34,336 nt of DNA from JAJVIP01 sp964405835 (GCA_964405835.1 CAYOPN010000027.1:1-34336), one strand, 5' to 3'. Counted from the first letter of the stretch, positions 22,501-31,600 are shown. The notes: generated by a model from the sequence alone, not told the origin. Made by a program: numbers and translations.

Positions 22501-24859
22501 TTTGTTGAAGTCGGCTATTTTTCTCGAAGTCACGCCGGTTCTTTGAATTGCGCGGCTCTTGGTCGTTCGGATAATCCTGTTTTCCCGGATAAACTTCCTG
22601 TGTGATGGTAGGATGATCCAGAAAATAGACTTTTCCTGCTCCATACATGCCAATGGGCGCACGCCAAACTTTTACCTCCACAATGGATCCATCGAGCATT
22701 TCCAATGGCATCGAACCCACAAACGTCAGGACTTCCCGTAAACGATGGCCCACTCTGATTTTTCGTAATTGAAAATGGTCTCGTTCGCCGACGTTCGCTG
22801 CCTTTTCGATCCGTTGGACCCAAACTTGATCATAAAGCAGAGACACCGCCGTTACGTCTGCCCCCAAATCTGCCTGGGCTATCACGCGTTCGTTTAGCAA
22901 AGGACCAATGCCACCAGTGGAGGAGGCCATCGCTAATGCCCGCATTTCTTGATCTGTTGCGCCTTTGTTCTTTAGCGCATCCAACATTTTCCCCGACAAC
23001 GCCATTTCCATCGTAACTTCCACGATTTTTTTTCCAGCCAGAGAAGGAACATTTTCATTTACCCAGGTCGAATTGGTATCTGAAAAAGATGGAGCGGCGC
23101 GTGGAATTAGGAACGGAATTAGCGCGATCGAAAGCGGAAAGATGCTCTTCGTCAAAACAGCGAGCGTGACGCCGGCGATGGACCACATCCACCATGGCGG
23201 GAGGTTCCCCCCTTGTTTATAGGGATCGAATTGATACACAAACGGGTTCCATCCGACTGGCGGTAGTACCGCTTCTTTAATTACATGGTTGGGTCCTTCT
23301 GCGCGAGGCGCATCCGAAGCGATCAATGTGCCGGCGGGCAAGACCGTCAGCTTTTTTCCGGCGAAAAGTTTTTCAAGCAGTGTTTTCTCACGGACGAACA
23401 CCGACAAGTATTCCGAACCTTTCCCCTCAACCTTGGTGATCTTGGGCGACATCACAACATAGGCGACATTGCGTTCTTTCAGCAATTGCGTGACGTGCTT
23501 TGTGTGAAAGCCGCCAATAATAAGGACAGAGGGGTTGGCGCGCAGCGTGTTGGCCACCATGGCCTCGCTGCGTTGGTCGGCGATCCGGTAGAAATTTTCA
23601 AAAGGCTGTAAGCCGTAAGCTGTAGGCTTAAAGCTTACGGCTAAAAGCTTATAGCTTTCCCATTCCTCGGGTGTCATTACAAAGTTGATGAGTTTGCCCT
23701 GCAGCGTGAGTTGACGCGAAGAGGCCAGCAATTCTTTTTCTTTATCGGTTTTGGTCAGGCGCAGCAACGCCGCGTCGATCGCTTGGCGGGTCTCGCGGAC
23801 GAGTTTGCCGGCATCGATGCCGTCGGTGAGCAGCGTGTAGCGGAGGTAGGCTGAGAAGGCGGGCGTTTCTCCGAGCGAAATGCCGTGGCGCGCGAACAGT
23901 GACTTTAGCGCCGTGTAATATTCTCCGCGCTGCACACGGTCCGCCTGTTTCTCTACGCTCATTTGAATCAGCATGTCGGTTTCCAAAAGCGATAACTTGG
24001 GCGTGAGGCGCTCCAACACCCGCAATCGTTCCTTTTCAACGCGCCCAAAGTCCAACGTTTTCTCAAGGCGATACGCTTCACGGAAATTGTTCAGCGTTTC
24101 GGTTTGAGCATCCAAATGCTCCAACAACGCGCCGAGCCCCATTTCCCCCGCTTCATAGCGTCCAACAATGGCGTCCAGTTTCAATAACTCCGGGTTGAAG
24201 GAATTCTGTTTCTCATTATTGATAGCGGTCTGTTCGGACGCCAGCGCGGCGGCCACGGAATCTTTGCGTTCAAGCGTTTGAAGATAGGCTTGAACATTCG
24301 CTTCGTAGAGCGCATCATCATCCACACCGACAACGCGGGTCGACGCATCCTTTGCGGTCAAACCAAGATAAGAAGAAGCGGCGATACGGTCTTCGGCGAG
24401 AAATTCATCGGCGACCTTTTGGCGAAGTGCTTGGTTGTCTTTTGTGAAAAACTGCGCGAAATCAAACGCGCCCGAGGCCCCTTCTGTCGCGATCGTCCCT
24501 AATTTTCCCGAAGCACGGAGCGACTCCAACATCTTGATCACGTTGGATTGCGCTTCGTTGTTTAAATGGATGTCTTGAATAATAAGGAGGGGTTGTTGTT
24601 TGCCGGTCAGGAAGGATTCGCGGACCAATCCATACTGAGTCAACGCACTCGTCATCGGCGCCGTCATCCCCGAATGTCTCAATCGGGGATCTCTATTATT
24701 TTCGAGCCTGGTCGATTCTTGGGAGAGGCCCCCGATTAAGGCATTCGGGGGCGACGTTTTTTTGCGGTCGGACCAAACGGTTGTTTGGGGTATGTGGGCG
24801 AAAAGGATTTGGTTGAAGAAAAAACTACAAACGACAGCGCCGGCGATGTATTTTTTCAT
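19595..24859 (-). CDS. Giant fusion: ChaN/TIKI-like domain + glucan-phosphorylase-like (GT35) domain + membrane and C-terminal regions
   Basis: A 1754-residue protein. Residues 1-21 are a signal peptide or anchor. Residues 85-480 resemble ChaN/TIKI-type domains (LLIIQDIHLNNEAQ near 90, IATEGASGAFD, and VLIIGGFHTKHVTQLL near 445). A hydrophobic stretch lies near 555-590. About 612-1190 is a divergent short-type alpha-glucan phosphorylase: VTMEMALSG, FNDHTPLEYAHPKWP (838), SITNGVSNSYW, TRRIVGYKR (about 990), FFDDYNIWEAPRLFRGAN and EASATGFQKAQMNGG (about 1087), whose Lys matches the pyridoxal-phosphate lysine. Two or three membrane segments (about 1395-1500) and a C-terminal domain of about 230 residues follow. 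Activity is uncertain because several motif positions differ. The frame holds two palindromic inserts. No Shine-Dalgarno is seen; TAAGAT lies six bases before the ATG. Confidence 0.8.
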   Translation of the reverse strand: MKKYIAGAVVCSFFFNQILFAHIPQTTVWSDRKKTSPPNALIGGLSQESTRLENNRDPRLRHSGMTAPMTSALTQYGLVRESFLTGKQQPLLIIQDIHLNNEAQSNVIKMLESLRASGKLGTIATEGASGAFDFAQFFTKDNQALRQKVADEFLAEDRIAASSYLGLTAKDASTRVVGVDDDALYEANVQAYLQTLERKDSVAAALASEQTAINNEKQNSFNPELLKLDAIVGRYEAGEMGLGALLEHLDAQTETLNNFREAYRLEKTLDFGRVEKERLRVLERLTPKLSLLETDMLIQMSVEKQADRVQRGEYYTALKSLFARHGISLGETPAFSAYLRYTLLTDGIDAGKLVRETRQAIDAALLRLTKTDKEKELLASSRQLTLQGKLINFVMTPEEWESYKLLAVSFKPTAYGLQPFENFYRIADQRSEAMVANTLRANPSVLIIGGFHTKHVTQLLKERNVAYVVMSPKITKVEGKGSEYLSVFVREKTLLEKLFAGKKLTVLPAGTLIASDAPRAEGPNHVIKEAVLPPVGWNPFVYQFDPYKQGGNLPPWWMWSIAGVTLAVLTKSIFPLSIALIPFLIPRAAPSFSDTNSTWVNENVPSLAGKKIVEVTMEMALSGKMLDALKNKGATDQEMRALAMASSTGGIGPLLNERVIAQADLGADVTAVSLLYDQVWVQRIEKAANVGERDHFQLRKIRVGHRLREVLTFVGSMPLEMLDGSIVEVKVWRAPIGMYGAGKVYFLDHPTITQEVYPGKQDYPNDQEPRNSKNRRDFEKNSRLQQNWLVGRGTLALMEKLNHRPDVLVMSEMPTVFSHNRMFTDRFQTHPLFARTKYVFNDHTPLEYAHPKWPYHELKEMRLDPRYYENLPVWTKEGEVDVIDGTAMLINAADAVYGVAKKHGDVMREMPLLHQFGPKIDSITNGVSNSYWPADEFGDLDKVKALSDENILQIKEAKRRELLEWLEKRLTMREGWAREMIAGGNPVGVWTRRIVGYKRMDVFTSLIEDLDMRKEFLTSGIIFLVGGRIHQDDTFGFEQYERIQKVLQDDSALRDRVLFFDDYNIWEAPRLFRGANFSVMLANDGREASATGFQKAQMNGGLIIGSHDGAVPESVDFYQAGKEGRPNGFEVPYEWQNDPTDGGKWSRGPTPRGLMNAFRMFREIYDDNAAYGKMVRNAIERTPRVGVTRTAQDMMYFFSEILGVHEKRKQLYEEGRIQARDLIRAAKLSNADKVKVLQQLEGLSPFEWKFRPFSGDDRRLTTSGRGLEWFLNSYRYVRSIGTAGEWSLGFHAANHGGMGDIINFLEDGLRGIPELHEVRTVVLEIGNEIVRAKNAQKSWDDNRKVIGLMEGVLEALKETTSKAPGAIWPWIRSGKSFSAIGMYEGIVTTTLLAAVMAATRVYLVSDAWVPMKQVAVVALVSFGAVALLVVVIHFALGVFRTGAQRADRRFRTVTMASLRAVPSMFGTLILAIAISAPYSHEGAFLAMVGVGILLAKHPIVNRKFDKELEPLSVHERKWAHEINYLKGHPELLAARLSKIIETPRPEGLEKYHSEANWELLQFARKDIHRPANLFFYQAARENRRNLLYAGKLDSLIGPANGLFLIPKSSDIKGLRAEVTASLALRRKETDKLYVVLSEELNEEYEQFFANYPQVEFFHQSAMDSKEEIVSLLEGILAGDTSGLKFLLHAEDIKPGWHRLLVETLFEMKADDAYMFRINLIVFNELVSGALAVSINKAEDMQAIFKFLEVIGSQA
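23603..23656. repeat. Palindromic repeat element inserted in frame in the giant fusion gene
   Basis: The segment is a chain of near-repeats of GTAAGC/GCTTAC. It contains a perfect 11-bp inverted repeat, AGCCGTAAGCT (23611-23621) with AGCTTACGGCT (23632-23642), and the short palindrome GGCTGTAAGCC. On the gene strand it reads YKLLAVSFKPTAYGLQPF, a low-complexity peptide between the ChaN-like helices. It disturbs no reading frame. Such ORF-embedded palindromes (for example the Rickettsia RPEs) are mobile or amplified elements; no second copy of this one is in the window. Confidence 0.6.
24663..24755. repeat. BIME-like 93-bp element inside the 5' end of the giant fusion gene
   Basis: Two 32-base arms (24663-24694 and 24724-24755) are inverted copies of each other with six mismatches, all transitions. 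Each arm is itself a hairpin: ATCCCCGA/TCGGGGAT with loop 24674-24682, and CCCCCGA/TCGGGGG with loop 24736-24744. The total length, 93 bases, is 31 codons, so the frame is kept. The encoded segment lies between the signal peptide and the ChaN-like domain and includes RDPRLRHSGM, the kind of peptide produced when REP/BIME elements are translated. Confidence 0.7.
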
Positions 24860-24922
24860 GCCACAATCTTATCGTCGGCCGATTAAATTCCCCTTAAGAA
24901 CCGGTAAACGAGTTGTAAATTT

Positions 24923-27127
24923 TTATTGGACGTCGACGTACTCGCCGAGCGCCAGCGCGGGTTGCCAGAGCCAGCCGTTTTCGTCGAAAGATTGGGCGTA
25001 GGTGTAATTGGTCTTGATGCGGCGGGCGGCTTCGACCGCTTTTAGATGGTGGGCTTCGGCCAAATCCTCGCGGCCTTGTTCGCGCGCAATCTCCCGGAGG
25101 CTCGCGTTCGACATCACCACGATGAACTCGGCGGTGCCGATGTGATAAAGCGCCCAATATTTCCGGTACACGGGCTCCAAATCCTTGACCGTCAGGTTCG
25201 CAACGCCTTGAAGCGGGTATTTTTCGCGGGCCGAGGCCGCTTTTTTGTTTTGCACGCGCGCCACTTCGATCCAATCTTTGTGTTCGTTCAACATGCGTTC
25301 GGCTTGGGCCAACGCGCGGCGCCAATATTTTTCGGCCCCGGGACCATTGATCTGGGCAATGCGGATATCACGCCAGGCGTCGTGCAAATAAAATTCAGCC
25401 TCCGTATAAAGTATGGACGGATCGTATTGTTTCCCCACGCCGCGACCGATTTCATTGATATAGATGTTCACGCTGGTGGAACGGTCGCCGCCGTTCACGC
25501 GGAACGGATCAAAACGCAACAACCCGAGGATCCGCGCCGCAGCCCCGATCGTTGCGTAAGGCGTGTGATGGGTGTTCCAACCGAAACCAACCGGCTGGTT
25601 CAAGCTATCGGGAAGTGGATGTGTATAGGGATAAACCAGGCCGCCTTTCACCGGAACGGCCGTGCGGATGCCGTTGACGATCGCGTTGTCATAGTAATAG
25701 TTGAAATATTTGGTGGCTTTGATGCGGTTGCCTTTGCGCTCGAAATCGTCGGCCAAACGCAAATCGGCCAATGCGACCCAGTTGGACCATTCATCGGTCA
25801 GGATCGGTTTGCGGCCCATCCCTTTTTTGATTTTTTTATCCCCATAAGGACCGAGCTCAACATAACGGACCAGCTTCGCGCGGTCTTCGGTGCCGACAAA
25901 GTCGTATCCGTGCACTTTCATTGGTTGGCCCAACGGCCCCGGGATGGTCACGGTCACTTTGAAATTTTGTTCGATGGCCTGACGGATCTTTTCGGCCGCG
26001 TTCGGCCCAAACTGTTCAAGACCGTCCAGACCGTAGGCGGAAATTTTTAACGAACTGGTATCGAGCGGGTATTGCGGAATAATGCCGGGGTTGATCCATT
26101 GCGCGATGTTTGGGTCAAAATAACGCCGCTCGGTGGTACCGATGAAAAACAGGTGCTTCTTTTTGTCGTAGATCTTGTGGTCCCATTTTTCGATGAGCGC
26201 GGAGGCGATTTTGTAGCGCGCGCGATTCTCAACATCGATTTCCGCCATGAGGTCGGAAAAGCCTTTAAAATCGGCCGCATGTTCACCGTTGTAGAAGTTA
26301 TAGAAGCTCGGGTTCTTGGGTTTGAAATCCAACCGCTGCTCGCGCGGATTTTCCGGGTTGCCCATCGGCCCCATCCGCACGCCGCCATAATTGGGGTCGC
26401 CTGGGATTTCGTTTTGAAGGTCTTTGACCAGGCCCCATTGTTTGCGGGCAAAATCCAAATATTTCTTCTCGCCGGTCGCGTGATAAATATGGATCGACGC
26501 GATACCGAGATACACATTGGGCCCTGTGTGGGCGATATGTTCAATGCCGCGCCCGCCGGAGCGGTCCTCCGCCGCATCCACAATATTCACAATCCAACCC
26601 TGCCGTTTGATGACTTTCTTGTTCTTTATGACCCAACCGGTTTTTTGGATGGCCGTGTTATCGATGAAATAATCGATCACCTTTTTGGCCAAGTCGGGCC
26701 GGCCGGTGCGCAAATGGACGAGCGCGCGAATGCAATTGTCATAGACAACGCTCCAATATTGGAGGCGTTTGTCTCCGGTAAAACTGTAGGCAAGATAGGT
26801 GTCCGGATTGATGCTGGTCTGGATCGTGGAGAGGACGCCCTGAATGTGTTTCTCGATGGGACCTTCGATTTTTTCGGGGATCGGCTGGCGTTTGACAACT
26901 TGCCGTTCAATTCCGCGCCGCGGATAAGCGGGCGCGTGCGGAATGTCCGGTTCCCATTTAAAAATCCCGAGCGACCCGGCGAAAGCGATCAGAATCAGCA
27001 ACGTCAACGCGTATTTTTCGGTGCGGGTGCGCTTTTTCGGAAACACCGGCTTGATCAGCAACTCAGGCGGAGGTTGCCGCGACAGAGGCGGTGATGACAG
27101 TTTTGGAGATGATTCTTGAATGAACAT
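24923..27127 (-). CDS. Membrane-anchored six-hairpin ((alpha/alpha)6) glycosidase-like protein
   Basis: A 734-residue protein. Residues 1-36 are a proline-rich cytoplasmic segment, and 37-57 (EKYALTLLILIAFAGSLGIF) one membrane helix. The rest is extracytoplasmic and helical, with repeated patterns like six-hairpin glycosidases: YWSVVYDNCIRALVHLRTGR, NVYLGIASIHIYHATGEKKY, TDEWSNWVALADLRLADDFE and PVGFGWNTHHTPYATIGAAA. Acidic residues that could be catalytic (E and D in DEWSNW, D in YDN) are visible but not proven. The fold assignment comes from motif character, not a search. It lies 63 bases upstream of the ChaN-phosphorylase fusion on the same strand, so both may act on one glucan or envelope polysaccharide. 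Upstream is a 121-base gap with repeated GTGAC/GTCAC motifs. Confidence 0.65.
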   Translation of the reverse strand: MFIQESSPKLSSPPLSRQPPPELLIKPVFPKKRTRTEKYALTLLILIAFAGSLGIFKWEPDIPHAPAYPRRGIERQVVKRQPIPEKIEGPIEKHIQGVLSTIQTSINPDTYLAYSFTGDKRLQYWSVVYDNCIRALVHLRTGRPDLAKKVIDYFIDNTAIQKTGWVIKNKKVIKRQGWIVNIVDAAEDRSGGRGIEHIAHTGPNVYLGIASIHIYHATGEKKYLDFARKQWGLVKDLQNEIPGDPNYGGVRMGPMGNPENPREQRLDFKPKNPSFYNFYNGEHAADFKGFSDLMAEIDVENRARYKIASALIEKWDHKIYDKKKHLFFIGTTERRYFDPNIAQWINPGIIPQYPLDTSSLKISAYGLDGLEQFGPNAAEKIRQAIEQNFKVTVTIPGPLGQPMKVHGYDFVGTEDRAKLVRYVELGPYGDKKIKKGMGRKPILTDEWSNWVALADLRLADDFERKGNRIKATKYFNYYYDNAIVNGIRTAVPVKGGLVYPYTHPLPDSLNQPVGFGWNTHHTPYATIGAAARILGLLRFDPFRVNGGDRSTSVNIYINEIGRGVGKQYDPSILYTEAEFYLHDAWRDIRIAQINGPGAEKYWRRALAQAERMLNEHKDWIEVARVQNKKAASAREKYPLQGVANLTVKDLEPVYRKYWALYHIGTAEFIVVMSNASLREIAREQGREDLAEAHHLKAVEAARRIKTNYTYAQSFDENGWLWQPALALGEYVDVQ

Positions 27128-27248
27128 AAATTGACGGCCTCGGGCCAGAAATTTAGTGAATAATAGTCATTGAGCTACGAGGCTGTTAGACACTTTTGGT
27201 CACAACTTGGTGACAGGCGGGTGACATAAAACCGGGCGGGATTGTAAC

Positions 27249-27743
27249 TTATTTTTTGGTCTTTTCTCGACGGAAAACGGCTTGTCCGAGGGTCAATGGA
27301 ACTTCTCTCATGTGAAATGGTTGATTTTCAATCTTTTGACTGAAAATACCGCGCAAATCTTCTTTGAGCTCGTAGGCCACGACCGTCCGCCGGGAGCGCC
27401 CCTTTCCCTCTTCCCACGTACGGCGGATTTCCACCTCCTGATTGGAGAGGTCTTTGGTCCCGAGGAACACCCCAATCACCATGGCGTACGAAAAATCAAC
27501 CGCAGGAGGGTCCATATTGGCGTTGTAAGGTGCGATCATGCTTTCCCAAAATTCGTACCAACTCGCGCTGTCGCGAAACACCAATTGCTGTGGTTGTGTC
27601 ACGCCGCAAAACTTTCCACGCAATTCCCATAAAGGAAAATCTCGTTCTTCCATGGGGTTGTATTCACGGAACACCGCGCTTGAATCCTCCCCGAATGCAA
27701 TAACCGGAGACAATAGGTGCAAAAGTAAAAAAACGAAGGGCAT
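27249..27743 (-). CDS. Exported PrcB-C-like domain protein
   Basis: A 164-residue protein with signal peptide MPFVFLLLHLLSPVIAFG. The core reads VFRDSASWYEFWESM, then PPAVDFSYAMVIGVFLGTKD and EVEIRRTWEE, the pattern of the PrcB C-terminal domain (PF14343-type). That domain was named for a subunit of the Treponema dentilisin protease complex and is also found alone in many exported proteins. It ends in a basic tail (REKTKK). Its ATG overlaps the TAA of the PorV-like gene by one base (TAATG), so it is translated from the same operon. It may help assembly or stability of the surface protein encoded upstream, which is inference from position. Confidence 0.65.
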   Translation of the reverse strand: MPFVFLLLHLLSPVIAFGEDSSAVFREYNPMEERDFPLWELRGKFCGVTQPQQLVFRDSASWYEFWESMIAPYNANMDPPAVDFSYAMVIGVFLGTKDLSNQEVEIRRTWEEGKGRSRRTVVAYELKEDLRGIFSQKIENQPFHMREVPLTLGQAVFRREKTKK

Positions 27744-28642
27744 TAAAACGGTGCCGAAAACGAGAAGCGGTGCACAACACCCAAATCGTCGAACGGCGCC
27801 AACGCATAATCAATCCGGAACGAATTGAGATATAGCCCAACCCCGCCGCGCAAATTCGAAGCCGATAAATGCGCTTCCTCAGGGGATCCAAATTGTGACA
27901 ACGCTCCGGAGCGTAGCGCCAACTGCGGGATGACACTGATTTCGAAACCGGTACTGAATTCTGTCATGTGATTGCGCGGCTCGCGTTTAACGTCCGCCAA
28001 CAATTTAACGGTACTGAACAATTCGGCGGCACCGCCGATGGAGAAAGTCATCGGAAGCGCGGTTTTTTGTTCGCCGTATTTTAAACTTGGGCCCATGTTG
28101 GTGACGGCAGCGGCCAACCACAGCGGCCGGCCCGGCAATTGCACAACAACGCCCAGATCCAGTGCTGCGGTAGATGCACGCTCCGATGCTATACGGCTAT
28201 CAATGTATTTCACGTTGATGCCAACCCCAATGTCGCGCCGCAACGCGTGAGCGTAACCAACGGTCCCGACAATATCCTGCGCATTAAAGTCGCCGGTGGG
28301 ATGGCCCTCCGCATCTCGCCCTCCGATATCATCACTGACCAAATGCGTAATCCCGACCGCCATTCCACCGCGTTGGAACGGCTGACCAACTTCCACGATG
28401 TTCAAACGATCACCCAATAACAGCTCGCCGTGCGTGGCGCTCACTTCTCGACGGGTGAGGCCCGCCAATCCGGCTGGATTGTAAAAGAGTCCATCCAAAT
28501 CGCCGGCCGCTGCAGTAACAGCTTCATGCAAGCCGGTGCTGCGAGCGCTGCCCCCCAGGCGCAGCACCGCCGGTCCGGTTGCCGCGTGCAGAAAACAATG
28601 CGTTCCTAAAAGGACGAAAATAAAAATCTGGCGTTTCATCAT
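27743..28642 (-). CDS. PorV/PorQ-family outer-membrane barrel protein (second copy)
   Basis: A 299-residue protein with signal peptide MMKRQIFIFVLLGTHCFLHA. The mature start has the family pattern: AVLRLGGSARSTGLHEAVTA and then DLDGLFYNPAGLAGLTRREV. The rest is barrel-like and ends in Phe (HRFSFSAPF). It is shorter than the copy at 6484-7503 (339 residues) and clearly diverged. Its ATG overlaps the stop of the giant surface protein (ATGA), and the PrcB-like gene follows with a one-base overlap. The tight coupling to a tail-bearing secreted protein suggests it is that protein's shuttle or anchor, by analogy with Bacteroidetes PorV. Confidence 0.8.
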   Translation of the reverse strand: MMKRQIFIFVLLGTHCFLHAATGPAVLRLGGSARSTGLHEAVTAAAGDLDGLFYNPAGLAGLTRREVSATHGELLLGDRLNIVEVGQPFQRGGMAVGITHLVSDDIGGRDAEGHPTGDFNAQDIVGTVGYAHALRRDIGVGINVKYIDSRIASERASTAALDLGVVVQLPGRPLWLAAAVTNMGPSLKYGEQKTALPMTFSIGGAAELFSTVKLLADVKREPRNHMTEFSTGFEISVIPQLALRSGALSQFGSPEEAHLSASNLRGGVGLYLNSFRIDYALAPFDDLGVVHRFSFSAPF

Positions 28643-31600
28643 CTCACCACCGCGAAACGGCCTTTAAGGACCGTACTCTGCCCTTGCGACTGAACAGTGA
28701 TTGTATAGAGATAAATGCCGGATTCTTCGGCCCCCATCCATCGGTATTGATAGCCCAACACGCCGCGTCCATCGCTGCCAACAATCGGAAGGGGCGGATG
28801 ATTCATTGTCACATCCAAAAGTTTTTGGCCTGTTCGGTCAAATGCACGTATCGTGCACATGTCCGCTTTGTCGACTTCAGCATGAAACAAAGGCGCTACT
28901 TCACCGCGCACGGGATTTGGAAATACATAGGTGTTTGATACAACCGATGCCTGAGCAGCAGTTTTACCCTCAGTACCGCCTGACGGATTGTTTCCTGGCG
29001 ACATAAACGGGGTTGAAGGGGATGAAGGAGAGGCGGGCGAAGCGTTTACTATTTGGCCCATAGGAATATTGCTTGATCCCATCGCCCCACTTGTCGACCC
29101 ACCGGTAGTGGCCGTTGATATATTCGAAACGTTGGACCAATTTGGAACTTCATCCGCTAAGAAAACGACCCCGTAATAACGCGTGCGTGAAGCGAGGCCC
29201 AGAATCACCAATTGATAGGGGACAGCCGGCTGAATATTCACTGTTCCTTCCCGTTGGAAGTTTGAAACATCGAATTTGGCCGGATAGGTGGCGTAGCAAA
29301 CGCGATAGCGGCCTGCTGTCATGCCTTGATTTCCATCGTCGCCCGTTAATGTGAAAGACAGACGGATTGAATTTGCATTGGGCCCTAACGCCGCTGTTAG
29401 ACCCCTCACGGCGGCGGGAGGCGTAAGATCTCTTAGGGTAAAGGTGGCGATATTCACGGCCTCCTGATTTCCGGCCCTATCAACCGAGTAATAACGAATC
29501 TGATGGTATCCCGCACCCAATGTGCGTGGCCCCGTGTAACTCGCAAAAGCGCCTGCGTCGACACTCAAATAGGTGGCGGCCACTCCGCTGGCCACCCCCC
29601 CATTGGTCCCTTGATCCGTGGCGATCAGAACGACCGGTCCGCTTGCGGTCAACAAACTGTAACGCGTTTGGGGAGCCTTTCTATCGTTAAACCAAATCGG
29701 CAATGTCGGGCTAGACGCTGTGTTGGACCATGGCGACCAATTCGGGATTTCATCGGCCAAACCCACACGTGAATAATAAGTGGTGGAAGGGAGCAACCCT
29801 GAAATAACAACAGATGTTGAAACCCCCGGTACAAGGAGTATCCGGGTTTGGCGTGTTATCACCGGTTGCGTTAGGACGGAGGCGGCGTTCAGCCCGATGT
29901 ACAAACGATATTGGCCGGTCGTCGTTTTGATAAGTCCATCATCACCCGTTAACGTCCAAGTGTAACGTATTGTATCGCTGGAAATCCCGGAGGAGGTTAA
30001 CGTCGTTACTTGAGCAGGAGAAGTTTGGTCCCGTATTACAGTGATGATAATTTCTGGGGTGGTGTAGTTGGCTTGTCCGTCCGATACCGTGAATCGAATT
30101 CCCCGGTAAACACCCACTTGCGATTGTGACGGTGTCCAGCGAAGGGTTCCGGTCATGGCCGTTCCTGTTGAAACGGTGAATGTTGATCCCGACGGCAAAT
30201 TGAGAGTCGTCCATGTTAGTGCGTCCCCGTCCGGATCGCTGGCTTGCAGGGTCATTAAAAAAGGGCGATCGGTATCGATCGTGATGTTGGACAAGGCCGC
30301 AATGGTAGGAGGCCGGTTTGGATAGCGCCGCGTTAATGACCAATTGCTTGCACGCAACCCGGCGTCGATGGATTGAACATTAATGAAGTAAGGTTCTGCC
30401 GGAAGCGCCCCCACCGAAAACCCCAATTCGCCTGCCACAATGGAAGGTTTCGTGCGGTTCCCTAACAATGGGGACCCATAAACTCCGGAAACAATTCCAT
30501 GCCCATTCGGCGCCGTGCCAATGCGAACGTTGTAACTTATACGGGTTGGTGCGCTTTCGAAGTCGGAGGCCGGCGCCCAACGCACTTGCAGTCGGTTTGA
30601 AACAAATATCGCATTAATATTGCGTGGCGTAGCGGGCGGCTGATTTCTAGAGATCACATGTTGCCGGTTATTAAGCATCCGTGCTCCAGTCGCCAAGTCA
30701 AGATCCCCATCATTGTCAAAATCGGCAAGGGTCATCGCGCGCGATCGGATGGTTAAGAAGCCTTGGGAACCCGCGAAATTACCGGCGTCGTTGAAATACA
30801 AACGTGCCAAGTCGCCCGCTTCGGTTATACCGCTTACGACCAAGTCGCTGTCCCCATCGTTGTCCACGTCGCCCACAGCGAGACCGGACGGCGATAATCC
30901 CGAAAAGTTTTTCCAAGGTTGCAATTGGCCCGCGTTGTTTCGATAAACGATCCCTTTGTAAACCCGCGGACCAGCAAACACATTGTCTTGCTGAAAACCG
31001 ACAACCACGAGATCGAGATTGCTATCCCCAGTCATATCAATCGCGGCCAATTTCCCGTAGACCGTCCCAATGTTCTGCCCCAGCACAAAACGACCATTGG
31101 TAAAGCGATAAAGATCGGTCGTATGCGGGAAGGAATTCGCCTGGGACAACACCAGATCGAGGTCGCTATCGGCATCGAAATCAGCCAACAAAAGTTCATA
31201 ACGGTATTGCGTTGGCAGCGCATGATTTGTGTCAAGCTGGAATATACCGCGATTATTTCTATAAACAGCGGTCCGATAGCAGGGCCCGAGGCAAGTGGTT
31301 CCGGAAAGGATCAAATCGAGGTCTCCATCGTTTTCGATGTCTCCCGTTACCATACTGCCATCGGCTCCGGCCAAAGATTGGGCAGGATCGCGCACCAAAA
31401 TGCCGCGGTTGTTACGGAAAAAAATCAAGAGCGGGTTCGCTCCCGATGGATTTCCGGGCGAAGGCTTGTGAGAAATTGCTGCCAAATCGAGCCAACCGTC
31501 GAGGTTGTAGTCGAGCCAAAGCCCTTGTGTGACGTACTCAGTAGAAAGATTGTGCCTTGTGTCCAAGCTGAGTTGGCCCGAATTATTGCGATAAATCGCC

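Noticed and set aside
25046..27094. Two long plus-strand frames (334 and 340 codons)
   Set aside because: Both are antisense to the six-hairpin-glycosidase-like gene, which has a clear membrane anchor and repeat pattern. The plus-strand translations look random.
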